From: an uncultured Flavobacteriaceae bacterium
GTDB lineage: Bacteria > Bacteroidota > Bacteroidia > Flavobacteriales > Flavobacteriaceae
Assembly: GCA_947487895.1 (NCBI GenBank)
Contig: CANKYF010000011.1
Location: 85,598-149,597 of the forward strand
Reading direction: 5' to 3'
DNA length: 64,000 nucleotides
In this document: in pieces, positions 9,271 to 19,500 of the stretch
Position numbering within the stretch: position 1 is the stretch's first letter
How the letters are laid out: every line of letters begins with the position of its first letter
Program-made: the position numbers and the translations under genes
The notes under the pieces: generated by a model
Seen by the model: the letters and a program-made list of their open reading frames with translations, nothing else
Told to the model about the DNA's origin: nothing
The model's database searches: none

Positions 9271-11400
9271 TTACTTTTTGATTATTTTAATTGTATGAAG
9301 TTTAGAAGAAGTCATAATTTTCACAAAATAAACACTAGAGTTTTTTAAGTTTTCCCCAATTTTAACTTCTTTTTCTGAATATCCAGAGGCTAGTATTTGT
9401 CCTGTAATATTATAAACTTCAAAGCTGAAAGGCTCATTCACCTTTATTTGTATGTCATTCTTAAAAGGATTAGGGTAAGCGGATACAAAATTTTCAAAAG
9501 AATGACTATTTGAAGACAAAGAACCACTTGCATTAACAAAATGCGATAACAGTCTAATATAGGGTGTTTGATATCCGTTACTATTTTCAGTAACCTCCCA
9601 AGAATTCATAGGCCAATTAGTATTAAATTGATCATATGCTTTTTGATTTGGTTGATTCATAATTCTGTTTCTTTGAGAAGTATCACAAGAGAAGCCGCTA
9701 CATCCAGAAGGGCAACAGCTATCCCAGTCATAAGATGGGTTTGGACCACCTACTAAAAAACCAGGTGCTGGTCCGTATAAATCATTTTGTACATTATCCC
9801 ACTCGGTACCATTAGCAAACCAGGTATGATAGAATTCATTTACACTCTCATCTGCTCCATAATCATTCATATTGGATAGATAGCATAAATTTAACGGATT
9901 AACTCCATGCAGGTAGTGTATGTAACGTTCAGCGGCTTGTAAAGCATCATCATTATTAACCGTATTGATAGCATAGTTAACATAGTTAGTAAACATTAAT
10001 CCTTTTCTGCTTTTAGTGCCGTTACTTCCCCAAACATAATCTTTTAAATGCGCCATATACGGATCTATTTCGTTATTAAAAGCATTAAAGTTATCAGTTG
10101 AGTTCATAGCATTCTCATATGTGTTTTTTATATCTGTGGCAATTGCAGAAGTGGCATTAGTTAGGGATGCATAATGTAAAAGAGCTTCTTGGTTTTCTTG
10201 TTCAAAAGGAAAAGCGAAATCCCATAACATTAAATGTATATCTTGGTAATTATTATCAATATATGTTCTGTAAGTTTGGTTTGCAGTAAGATCAAATAAA
10301 TGAATCGCTGCACGTATTTTTAGAGCAAACCTTCCATAAGTATTTGTTTCTTGTTGTCCAGCACCAATACCAATAGAATTGTAAGTAGCACTATTATTTT
10401 CCCATATAACATTTGGATTTGCTTCTGCCCAAGTCCAAGCATTAATAGCACTTTGTTGTAAAGTATTGCTATATGTTGTATTTCCTAGCTCTTTAAATAA
10501 TTTTGCTCCATGAGCATAGGCAGCTGCTGCGGCTAGCGTTGATGTAGTGTTTACTCCACCATATAAACTCTGTCCTGTTGCAGAAGAGGGAGGAGAATTG
10601 CTAGCCAAACTTACTACACTAATAAGAGAGCCATTACTTTCTTGAAGTTTAAGTAGATGGTCTAATCCCCATTTTATTTCATCAACAATATCTGGTGTTC
10701 CATTACCAGAGTAGGGTAAATTGTAATTATCTCCCCAAACATTAGGGTTTTGTTTGTAAGCCCTTATCATGTCTATGATGTATGAAGAAGTCCAAGGTGT
10801 ATATTTATTATAATCACCAGCATCATACCAACCACCGCTTAAATCTTTTTCGGAAGAAGCGTTGGTAGGAGTGTCATATTTTCTACATTGAGTATCTTGT
10901 AGAGTTCCTAAATGGCTAACACCGTCTGCCCATTTAGAACCAGCATATTGCGCATCTTTAGCATAACCTGCCCTTTGGTAGAAAAATGTACGTACAGTAT
11001 GTTTTAAAACCTCTTCGTATACATTGTCATTAATTTCAAAATCATGCGATTTTAAATTTTTATTGATGTCTAAGATATAATATGTGCCTGGGGTTTCATA
11101 AGATGAAAAATTAAACCACCAAGCCCTGTCTCCAGAAGAAGTATCTTCACTACCGGAATTAAAAGGTGTAGAATTTCCTGTAAAAACCTGACTCCCTGTT
11201 GATACATCTACTAATGCATAGGAAAAACCAGGGGAAAAGGATTCTGATGCGTCAAAACCAGTTAAAGGATCTCGCATTACAGCTATTTTTTCTGAAGTAG
11301 TACGATAACCAAACTGATCTACAACAATATATTTAGATAAGGTTTGCTGATAAGCAAATGTAGAACTAAATAATAGAATAATTAAAATACAATGCTTCAT
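9271..11400 (-). CDS. GH9 endoglucanase with T9SS C-terminal sorting domain
   Basis: A 709-residue secreted cellulase-type enzyme. Order of parts: signal peptide (about residues 1-18), cellulase N-terminal Ig-like domain beginning at VVDQFGYRTTSEKIAVMRDP, the GH9 (alpha/alpha)6 barrel, and a type IX secretion C-terminal domain (about 640-709, YPNPFKNDIQIKV to a Lys-rich end). Catalytic markers: the DAGDYNKY motif (base Asp, ~200), the HGVNPLNLCYLSN region, and WEVTENSNGYQTPYIRL containing the general acid Glu. A Cys-rich loop (DSCCPSGCSGFSC) may form disulfides. The family cuts beta-1,4-glucan, and some members cut glucomannan or mixed-linkage glucan. It lies downstream of the Sus operon in the same direction but behind a strong terminator, so it may have its own promoter. 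Confidence 0.93.
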   Translation of the reverse strand: MKHCILIILLFSSTFAYQQTLSKYIVVDQFGYRTTSEKIAVMRDPLTGFDASESFSPGFSYALVDVSTGSQVFTGNSTPFNSGSEDTSSGDRAWWFNFSSYETPGTYYILDINKNLKSHDFEINDNVYEEVLKHTVRTFFYQRAGYAKDAQYAGSKWADGVSHLGTLQDTQCRKYDTPTNASSEKDLSGGWYDAGDYNKYTPWTSSYIIDMIRAYKQNPNVWGDNYNLPYSGNGTPDIVDEIKWGLDHLLKLQESNGSLISVVSLASNSPPSSATGQSLYGGVNTTSTLAAAAAYAHGAKLFKELGNTTYSNTLQQSAINAWTWAEANPNVIWENNSATYNSIGIGAGQQETNTYGRFALKIRAAIHLFDLTANQTYRTYIDNNYQDIHLMLWDFAFPFEQENQEALLHYASLTNATSAIATDIKNTYENAMNSTDNFNAFNNEIDPYMAHLKDYVWGSNGTKSRKGLMFTNYVNYAINTVNNDDALQAAERYIHYLHGVNPLNLCYLSNMNDYGADESVNEFYHTWFANGTEWDNVQNDLYGPAPGFLVGGPNPSYDWDSCCPSGCSGFSCDTSQRNRIMNQPNQKAYDQFNTNWPMNSWEVTENSNGYQTPYIRLLSHFVNASGSLSSNSHSFENFVSAYPNPFKNDIQIKVNEPFSFEVYNITGQILASGYSEKEVKIGENLKNSSVYFVKIMTSSKLHTIKIIKK

Positions 11401-11463
11401 GGATTTTTTTATTAAGATACTAAAATTCAGTATGTTAAAATTGTATTTGTGTGTTTTTTCGAT

Positions 11464-11492
11464 GAAAAAACCCCATGCGATAAAGCATGGGG
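11464..11492 (-). terminator. Intrinsic terminator of the SusCD-glycan-binding operon
   Basis: Read on the minus strand, GC-rich arms CCCCATGC and GCATGGGG (11471-11478 and 11485-11492) enclose a 6-nt loop and are followed by six T residues (11465-11470). This is a textbook Rho-independent terminator placed 48 nt after the stop of the FAS1 lipoprotein gene and 64 nt before the GH9 start. Confidence 0.9.
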
Positions 11493-11539
11493 GTAAAACA
11501 AACTGTTTTGTTAACTAAACAAATTAATATTTTTGAATT

Positions 11540-13831
11540 CTAGTCGAATCCAATATCGTCAAAATAAGCGACTACATCATTTCCTCCAATTTCTTGAATT
11601 ACAAATTGTGTATATGTTGTTGTGCCATATAATGCATCTGCTAATGGTACAGTGTAATGATTCCATTCTCCAGCCGTAGGATTAATGATATAACCATCCC
11701 ATTGCTCATTGAGCACTAGTTTAAAGGCTGTTGTGTCATCACAATAAATAGAAAATTTAACTACAGAATAAGCTGTTAAATCAATATTAGTACCACCTAA
11801 TTGAAGACCAGAATTTGCAGCCATTTCATTTCTAATGGAAAATATACCAGTACTTGGGTTTGATGAGTCATTAAATACTGGAGATGTCCATCCGCCTATC
11901 CAATCTGCAACAAGATTATCTTCAGTATATACTTCATAGTTAAAAGTAGGAATAGCTTGCTCATAAGTAACATCTAAGCCTACTTCGTCTATATAGAGTG
12001 TATTTGGAGTTAAACTGGCATCTCTAATTACAAACTGATCTAATACTGTTGTACCATTTGAAATATTAGTAATAGGAATTGATACGTTTGTCCATTCACC
12101 TGCAGGAATACTTACGGTTTGTCCTGATCCCCATTGCTCATTTAAAATAAATGTAACTGATGTTCCGTTTTCAGAATAGAATGCAGCATTTACAGTAGAA
12201 TATGCTGTTAAATCTTCTCCAGCTCCACCTATTTGGAAACCATCATCTCCTTGATAATCTACTCTAATAGAATGCACTCCTGATCTCACTTGTTCTGTGT
12301 TCGCAAAATCTGGTGTTGTCCAACCTCCTATCCAGAATACAGGATTTAGAGCATCATCATAAATCTCAAAACCATAAACTGCCGCTCCTGAAGGAGGTAA
12401 TGGATAACCTAAAGCTGTAGCATCAGCATCAGGTACTAATACATTATCAATTTCATGAATAACACCATTATTAGCTCCTATATCTGGAGTAACTATTGTA
12501 CCATTTGGAGCATTTGCATGTGAAGGACTAAAACTGTTAGTGCCATCATCAAATGTTATAGAATCGCCTTGTAAAGTCTCAATTGTCATACCTGGAGTTA
12601 AACCACTAGAAAGTGTTGTTCCTGCTGCTAAATGGTATTCTAAGAGCCTTTTTAATAAGTCAATTTCTTCTGGAGTATCAAAATCATCTAAACTATCAAA
12701 ATTATTGATGGTTAAGAAAAATGTTGTAAATGCACCGTCATTAGGAGCAAAAGCGGTAAGTTGGTCCATTGTAACCTGAGAGGATAAACCTGCTTTTTCT
12801 AAAGCTGCTGTAAAAGACGTAAAGCCTCTATCATTACATCGCTCTATAATATTTAAAGTTCTATCTAATATAGATTGGAAAATATCATTTGGTAACAATA
12901 CTTTATCTACACCATGAATAACACCGTTTATAGCTTGTATATCGGTTATGTTAATGGCGCTATCTGTGTAACTTGCGTCGTCTATATTTGCATTGTCTCC
13001 AATAGAGATGTCTTCACCCTGTACTGTTGTTTGCGAACTTCCTAAAGCATCACCAGCAACAAGATTTTCACCAGCAACTACATGATATAGAAGTACTTGA
13101 TTTAAAGTGTCTGTTGGTATGTCATCTAAAGAGGTCCAACCAAAAGCAGCTTCAACATCCATCATGAATTTTTCAAAGGCTGCATTATTGGGCGCAAATA
13201 CGGTAAAAATATCACTTCCGTTTAAAGTGTCTACCAAATCTGCTTTTTCAAGAGCTGCTGCTAGAGAAGAATAATTAGGGTTAGCCAATATATGACTTAC
13301 TAAGGTTGGTGGTGTAAGTACATTATCTATAATATGCACAATACCATTTGTGGCTCCAATATCTTCAGATCCATCTACTATAGTTCCCATACCATTTATG
13401 ATAATATTTTCTGATGCATTTGTGAAAATGCTCAAATTATTATTATCTGGACCTGTTGCTAAAGTTGTTCTGTAACCTGATGTCATAGAAGATGTGAAGT
13501 CTGGAGTAGTAGTGCTTATAACATGATTTAAAAGAACATTAGTTACTTCTTCATCTGATAAAGAAGACATATCTACATCACTAAAAGCTGTGTTATTTGG
13601 TGCAAAAACTGTAAATGTAGTTTCTTTTTCAAGTGTTTCAACTAAACCAGCAGTTTCTAACGCACTAGCTAAAGTGGATAAATTTGAGTTTTCAGAGACA
13701 AGTTCAGATATATTTTTAACATTTGAACTTAACTGATTATCCAGCACATTGTCATCGTCATTGAAGCATGACGTTGCAACTAATATAAGTGCTAAACATA
13801 GGCTGAAAATTTTTTTATATGATTTCATCAA
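11540..13831 (-). CDS. FAS1-domain surface lipoprotein with two C-terminal carbohydrate-binding-like modules
   Basis: A 763-residue lipoprotein (lipobox ATSC, Cys ~22). Residues ~37-170, ~175-310 and ~315-465 are three fasciclin (FAS1) domains, each with the H1/H2 hallmarks TVFAPNN-AF and NGIVH/NGVIH. Then come two tandem beta-rich modules (~484-625 and ~629-763) that are clearly related to each other: both contain WIGGWT, a 'S-I-R' strand, LTAYS, NEQW, AGEW and end in YIDEVGLD or YFDDIGFD. The same module closes the neighbouring lipoprotein at 13875-14954. FAS1 domains mediate adhesion in other proteins; the C-terminal modules look like a glycan-binding beta-sandwich. Placed last in a SusC-SusD operon, it is most simply a surface glycan-binding protein. 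No enzymatic motif was seen. The FAS1 fusion is unusual. Confidence 0.8.
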   Translation of the reverse strand: MMKSYKKIFSLCLALILVATSCFNDDDNVLDNQLSSNVKNISELVSENSNLSTLASALETAGLVETLEKETTFTVFAPNNTAFSDVDMSSLSDEEVTNVLLNHVISTTTPDFTSSMTSGYRTTLATGPDNNNLSIFTNASENIIINGMGTIVDGSEDIGATNGIVHIIDNVLTPPTLVSHILANPNYSSLAAALEKADLVDTLNGSDIFTVFAPNNAAFEKFMMDVEAAFGWTSLDDIPTDTLNQVLLYHVVAGENLVAGDALGSSQTTVQGEDISIGDNANIDDASYTDSAINITDIQAINGVIHGVDKVLLPNDIFQSILDRTLNIIERCNDRGFTSFTAALEKAGLSSQVTMDQLTAFAPNDGAFTTFFLTINNFDSLDDFDTPEEIDLLKRLLEYHLAAGTTLSSGLTPGMTIETLQGDSITFDDGTNSFSPSHANAPNGTIVTPDIGANNGVIHEIDNVLVPDADATALGYPLPPSGAAVYGFEIYDDALNPVFWIGGWTTPDFANTEQVRSGVHSIRVDYQGDDGFQIGGAGEDLTAYSTVNAAFYSENGTSVTFILNEQWGSGQTVSIPAGEWTNVSIPITNISNGTTVLDQFVIRDASLTPNTLYIDEVGLDVTYEQAIPTFNYEVYTEDNLVADWIGGWTSPVFNDSSNPSTGIFSIRNEMAANSGLQLGGTNIDLTAYSVVKFSIYCDDTTAFKLVLNEQWDGYIINPTAGEWNHYTVPLADALYGTTTYTQFVIQEIGGNDVVAYFDDIGFD

Positions 13832-13874
13832 TAATTGTTTTTAATTTTTGAAAAGTCTTATTTAGTTTCTGTTT

Positions 13875-14954
13875 TTATAGGAAACCAAAGTCATCAATAT
13901 AGAATATATATTGTGCCATACCTGTACCTGAAGACTCTTGAAAATCCATTCTAAAAATAGTATCTGGAGCGCCTCCATTAGGGTAAAAATCTGATAAGGG
14001 GATTACGAATTTTGTCCATTCACCTGGTACCAATGGTAAGTTAACCTGAGCGTTGAAATCGTTTAAAGCTAAATTAACACTGTCTCCTGGAGCTCCTGTT
14101 CCATAGATGGTTACACTTATAGCATCAAAATCTTTGTAATTAATAGTAGCATTGTCTGGCCAAAAAGTTAAGCCTGCCCATGCTTCTCTGGTACTTTTAA
14201 CTGAGAAATCACCCAAGGTAACTTCTGTTGATTGTAGTTCGTGTGTACCACCCCATTCTGAGGTCGACCAATCTGTATTCAAACCATCAATATATATAGA
14301 ATATGAGAACCCATAAGATTCAGATCTGGTAATGGCTCCTCTAGAGGTTTCTAGGAAAATAAACGCTTGTTCTACTCCGGCAGGGACTTCTGCTTGCACT
14401 TCTCCTGCTGAGATAATTGTAAATTCAGCAGGGAGCTCTATTAAGTTGCCATTTTCAGCTGAACCACTCACAAAAGTAACAGACGAAGTTTCAGAAAAAT
14501 CACCACCCATTAAGTTCACCACTTTTTTCCCGTTTACTGTTGCTTCAGTAAAATCAGTAATGGTTAAAAGTGAAAAGTCATAGTCTGTAGTGCCAAACAA
14601 ATTTTCAACTTTCATAGTATTACTTTGGTTTAATACTGGTGCTTCTTCAGGTACTGTTACAAAAGCTACCGTGTCTGATAATAGTGCTGGATTAAAACTT
14701 GCTTTAACACCATTAAAATAAATAGCAACTAATGAGGATAGGTTTTCACCTCTAATGGTATAGATATTATCTAAAACACCTTGAGTTACGGCTTTGTCTT
14801 CCCTGGTTTCACTAACACTAGTAATAACTGGTGGTTCACTAGTGAAATTATCACTTGGTTCATTAAATTCACTTTCGCAGGAAGAAAATAACACACTTAC
14901 AATTAGCATACATATGCTAACGTACTTACTAAATAAATTAAATTCTTTTTTCAT
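13875..14954 (-). CDS. IPT/TIG-domain surface glycan-binding lipoprotein (SusE/F position)
   Basis: A 359-residue lipoprotein (signal ending LFSSC, Cys ~26). After the anchor there is an IPT/TIG-like immunoglobulin fold (~40-130; GVLDNIYTIRGENLSSLVAI and the following strand), a second beta region, and a C-terminal module (~215-359) ending IFYIDDFGFL that resembles the repeated modules of the downstream FAS1 protein (AGEW-like PGEWTKFVIPL). It starts 6 nt after the susD stop and is followed after 43 nt by the FAS1 gene. Its position and domain style are those of surface glycan-binding proteins that hold polysaccharide at the SusCD importer. Ligand not determinable; the neighbouring GH9 suggests beta-glucan or glucomannan. 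Confidence 0.8.
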   Translation of the reverse strand: MKKEFNLFSKYVSICMLIVSVLFSSCESEFNEPSDNFTSEPPVITSVSETREDKAVTQGVLDNIYTIRGENLSSLVAIYFNGVKASFNPALLSDTVAFVTVPEEAPVLNQSNTMKVENLFGTTDYDFSLLTITDFTEATVNGKKVVNLMGGDFSETSSVTFVSGSAENGNLIELPAEFTIISAGEVQAEVPAGVEQAFIFLETSRGAITRSESYGFSYSIYIDGLNTDWSTSEWGGTHELQSTEVTLGDFSVKSTREAWAGLTFWPDNATINYKDFDAISVTIYGTGAPGDSVNLALNDFNAQVNLPLVPGEWTKFVIPLSDFYPNGGAPDTIFRMDFQESSGTGMAQYIFYIDDFGFL

Positions 14955-14960
14955 AGCTTT

Positions 14961-16526
14961 TTAATTAAAATTATACGGTTCCGGAGCTTCTAATAAAGCT
15001 GGATTGTTTTGTGTTTCTATAGTTGGATATGGAAATAATAAATCATCGGTAGTCGCCTGGAAAAATTCTGATTGTAACTCTCCAGTATCACTATTAAATG
15101 TACCTCTATCTGTATTACTTAAATAGTTTATTGCAAAGTCTGATCCTCTTCTCACGATGTCATACCAGAACTCAAATTCAAAAGCAAGCTCAATGCGTCT
15201 TTCTTCAAATACATCTTCTAAAGTAGGAGATGCTATCTCTACTAAACCTGCTCTTCTTCTAATTTTGTTGAATGATGCAATTCCTTGAGCCTCAGGCCCA
15301 CCTCCATTTAATGCTGCTTCTGCATGGATTAATAGTAGCTCACCATATCTCAAAATATAAGTATTGTTAGAAGTTGTAGTATTATTACTGTCATCTCTTC
15401 CTGTAGCATCATCTGAACCAACTACATATTTTTTAATACCATGTTGAGATCCTTGAAAATCTATGCCATCTGGTACAGTATAACCGCCATTTAGATCTGG
15501 ATAAAAAGCACCTCTTTCCATGAGAGTTGCATAGAATCGAAGATCTCCATCTTCATAAGCTGATAATAAGTCAGGGGAAGGACCTATGGCAGAAAACCCA
15601 TCTCCGCCACCTGTAAAACCTGATGGGGCAAAAATAGATTGAATACCATTGCCTTCTCCAAATCTGCTTGAAGTTGTCCATTGCAAAGCAAAAATAGACT
15701 CAGGGTTGTTATCGTTTTCAGGTTTAAATAAATCTAAATAACTTCCAGAAGGATCGCCATCGACACCATCACCTCCATAAAGTAAAAACTCACCAGAATT
15801 TATAACTTCATCGGCTAATTGATACGAGCTATTATAATCTTCTGTGTATAAATATACTTTAGAAAGCATTGCTTTAGCAGTTCCACTTGAAACCCTTCCT
15901 ATTTCAACTGAGTTTCTTTGGGTTCTATCATGGCAATTTTCTATAGCAAATTGTAAATCTAATTCAATAAATCTATAAATGTCAGATACTAAATGTCTTG
16001 GAATAACTGGGTTTAAAACTACATCTGTGTTGTTTTCAATAATTGGTATAGAGCCAAAAATTCTTACCAAGTAGAAATAGGCCGTAGCTCTTATAAATCG
16101 TGCTTCACCTAAGGCATTATTTAAAACATCTTCTGAAACTTCTGTTGATGTTACATTTGATAATGCATTAATTACAGAATTTGCCTGAGCCACCACAGCA
16201 TATAATGATTCCCAAGTTCTAATGATTTGAGCATTATTACCATTTACTGCAAAGTTTGTAAAATCAGCATTTCTAGGATCCCAAGTTCTTCCATTTCCAG
16301 AACTTAACTCACCTATGACCCACATGGTATCAGAGTTAAAATTAAACCAAGGCACAGAGTATAATGCGTTTGTTGAAACTCTAACTTGATCATTTGTTTG
16401 AAAGAAAGTAGCATCACTAAAAGAATCCTCAGGACTAAGGTCTAAAAAGTCTTTACTACATGATGTAAAAACAAGCAATATAGATAATGACGCTAATATG
16501 AATTTTATGTTTAATACGTTTTTCAT
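14961..16526 (-). CDS. susD: SusD/RagB-family outer-membrane glycan-binding lipoprotein
   Basis: A 521-residue lipoprotein (lipobox VFTSC, Cys ~23) with the SusD fold: N-terminal SKDFLDLSPEDSFSD, helical TPR-like segments (ARFIRATAYFYLVRIFG; SGTAKAMLSKVYLY), and the C-terminal RagB/SusD signature YGELLLIHAEAALNGG ... RRRAGL ... EERRIELAFEFEFWYDIVRRG. It caps the SusC channel and helps bind the oligosaccharide to be imported. It follows susC by 12 nt and precedes the IPT lipoprotein by 6 nt, forming the canonical order. Length is within the usual 480-600 aa. Confidence 0.95.
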   Translation of the reverse strand: MKNVLNIKFILASLSILLVFTSCSKDFLDLSPEDSFSDATFFQTNDQVRVSTNALYSVPWFNFNSDTMWVIGELSSGNGRTWDPRNADFTNFAVNGNNAQIIRTWESLYAVVAQANSVINALSNVTSTEVSEDVLNNALGEARFIRATAYFYLVRIFGSIPIIENNTDVVLNPVIPRHLVSDIYRFIELDLQFAIENCHDRTQRNSVEIGRVSSGTAKAMLSKVYLYTEDYNSSYQLADEVINSGEFLLYGGDGVDGDPSGSYLDLFKPENDNNPESIFALQWTTSSRFGEGNGIQSIFAPSGFTGGGDGFSAIGPSPDLLSAYEDGDLRFYATLMERGAFYPDLNGGYTVPDGIDFQGSQHGIKKYVVGSDDATGRDDSNNTTTSNNTYILRYGELLLIHAEAALNGGGPEAQGIASFNKIRRRAGLVEIASPTLEDVFEERRIELAFEFEFWYDIVRRGSDFAINYLSNTDRGTFNSDTGELQSEFFQATTDDLLFPYPTIETQNNPALLEAPEPYNFN

Positions 16527-16538
16527 TGTGTTATATTT

Positions 16539-19500
16539 TTAAAATTCTACATTAACTCCAAAAGTAAAGGTGCGCGGAGATGGATATCTACCGGCATCAA
16601 TGCCTTTTAAAAGAGGATTTTGATTAAATGAACCAATTTCAGGGTCGTAACCAGAATAACTAGTAAACGTGTGTAAATTTTGAATACTACCATAAAACCT
16701 CAAAGCAGTTAAACCTATTTTATCAATAATCGTTTGATTTAGGTTGTAACCAAGTGTGATGTTTTGGATTCTTAAATAAGAACCGTCTTCTATGTATCTG
16801 TCTGATATTTCAATATTTCTAGTATCGTTTCTGGCTAATCTTGGTGATAATGCGTCTGGGTTATCAACTGACCAGAAGTCTAACACAGATGGTAATTGAT
16901 TTGTAAATGTTCTGTTACCAGCAGTAAGTAATCTGTTAACGGCATTAAATACGTCATTACCATAAGATCCTTGTAAGAATATAGATAAATCAAAGTTTTT
17001 GTATTTAAAGGAGTTTTGAAAACCAAATGTGAAGTCTGGATGTGGATTTCCAATAACAGTTCTGTCATTGTCATCAATAACACCATCACCATTTTGATCT
17101 TTAAACTTAATGTCACCCAACCAAGTTGTTGCAAAAAGAGCATCTTCAAAAGGTCTTCCAAATTGTATTGGAGCACCATTAATATCATCAAGCGTTCTAA
17201 AAATACCTTCTACTTCCAATCCGTAAAATAACCCGATAGGTTCACCTGTTCTTGTAATAGTAACATTTTGACTACCATCATAGTTAACAGTCATTTGACC
17301 ATTTATATCTGCAACATTACCTAAATCTGTCACTTCATTTTTATAGTGTTGAACGGTAAGTGATGAATTCCATGAAAAATCCTTATTTGGGTTTGTATTG
17401 TAGCTTAAAGTTACATCGATCCCCTTATTAACCATTTCACCTAAATTAACCCAAGGCGCTTCAATAGACCCTACAATATCATTGCCACCACCTGTTACAA
17501 GGTTAGATGGTGCAAATTGTAATAAGAAGTCTTTAGATACTTTTTTGTACACCTCAACTGAGGCTCTTAACTTATTATTGAGTAAGGCAAAGTCTAACCC
17601 AATATTGGTTTGAGTAGAAGATTCCCAGGTTAAATCAGAATTCGAAAAATTGTCAGTTAGAAAACCTGTTCCAAAACCAGTGTTTACAGGTGTTAATCTA
17701 GAGATAAATGCGTAATTAGGAATTTCTTGATTACCAACAACTCCATACCCACCGTATAGTTTTATGTTTTGAATGGCATCAAAATTTTCCATGAATGATT
17801 CGTTTGAGATTTTCCAAGCTCCTGAAACAGAAGGGAAGTACCCCCATTTATTGCCTTCCGCAAATCGCGAAGAACCATCGGCTCTAAGTGAGGCTGTAAC
17901 ACTATATTTTCTATCAAAAGAATAAATAGCTCTACCAAAATAAGACTCTAAAGCATTGGTTTGTTTAATTTCAGGAGTTAAAACATCTATGGCGTTTCCT
18001 GTACCTAAGACAGGAAAATCGTTACCAACAAAGTTACCATCGGTAGCTGTTGTTCTGTTGAATTTTCCTTCTTGTGCTTCAGAACCAATCATAAACGTTA
18101 CATCATGCTTATCATTAAATCTGTTGCTGTAGGTTAAAAAGTTTTTAATAATCCAAAAATCAGTTTGCTCATTTACAACTGTTAGAGAGTTGTTTTCATT
18201 TTCAATTTCACCATACGTATAAATAGGTGAAAAACGGTTTTGGTTATTTGCACCAAAATCTCCTCCAAATTCTGTTCTAAATGTTAGGTTTTTTGCTAAT
18301 TGAAATTCCGCATAAATATTTCCTAAAACTCTATTTTTTCTTAGCCTGTTTTTTATGCTCAGAGCTTCAGCTACAGGATTGGCTAATCTAAAATCATCAT
18401 TAAGACTAGGACCAGCAAAACTACCATCTGGATTAAAAACTGCGATAGAAGGACTATTTAAAAGTGACAAGCCAATAATGCCATCACTTCTTCCATTAAA
18501 TACTAATTTTTCATTAACCCTACTAGCTGTAAGGTTGATACCAACTTTTATTTTATCACTAATTTTGGCATCTAGGTTAGCTCTAACAGTAGTACGATTA
18601 AAACCAGAAGCAATTACTGTTCCTTCTTGCTCCAAATAGCTTCCTGAAATAAAATAATTGATTCCTTCTTTGCCACCTTGAAAAGAAACCTGATGACTCT
18701 CCATAGGGGCATTATCAAAAATTTGTTGTTGCCAATTAGTTCCAGATCCCAATAATTCAGGTCTTGTAAATTCAATTATAGGATCAATACCGTAGATTTC
18801 GTTAATAGCATTTTGCAATCTTGCATATTGCGGTAAATTCATTGTTTCTATGATATTTACTGGCTCTTGAATAGCTACAAAAGAACTGTACTTTACAGTG
18901 CCTTTGCCTTTTTTACCACGCTTAGTAGTAATAATAACAACACCATTTGACCCTCTAGAACCGTAAATGGCGGTTGCAGAAGCATCTTTAAGAATATCTA
19001 CGCTTTCAATGTCATTTTGGTTGATAGAGTTTAAAGGACTTGACCCGCCCTCGCTAGAAACTCCAGATACTGGCACACCATCTATAATATACAGTGGCTC
19101 ACTACTTCCAGAAATAGAGTTTACACCACGAATTCTTACTGAAACGGCAGCTCCAGGTTGCCCAGAGTTAGTAGTTACACTAACCCCAGAAGCACGTCCT
19201 TGTAGCATTTGGTCAATACTAACTTGTGGAGTTGTTTCTAGATCTTTTACAGTAACAGATGAAACAGCTCCAGAAATATCTTCTTTAAGTTGAGTACCAT
19301 AACCAATAACAATAACTTCGTCTAGGGTAGAAATGTCTTCTTTTAGTATTACATTAATTGGCGCACCTTTTTCTACTTTGATTTCTTTAGTTATGTAACC
19401 TATGTAACTAAAGATTAATACATCTGATACTGAAGCTGTAATACTATAAGCTCCGTTAAAATCAGTTACAGCACCTTGAGAGGTTCCTTTAATTAAAACG

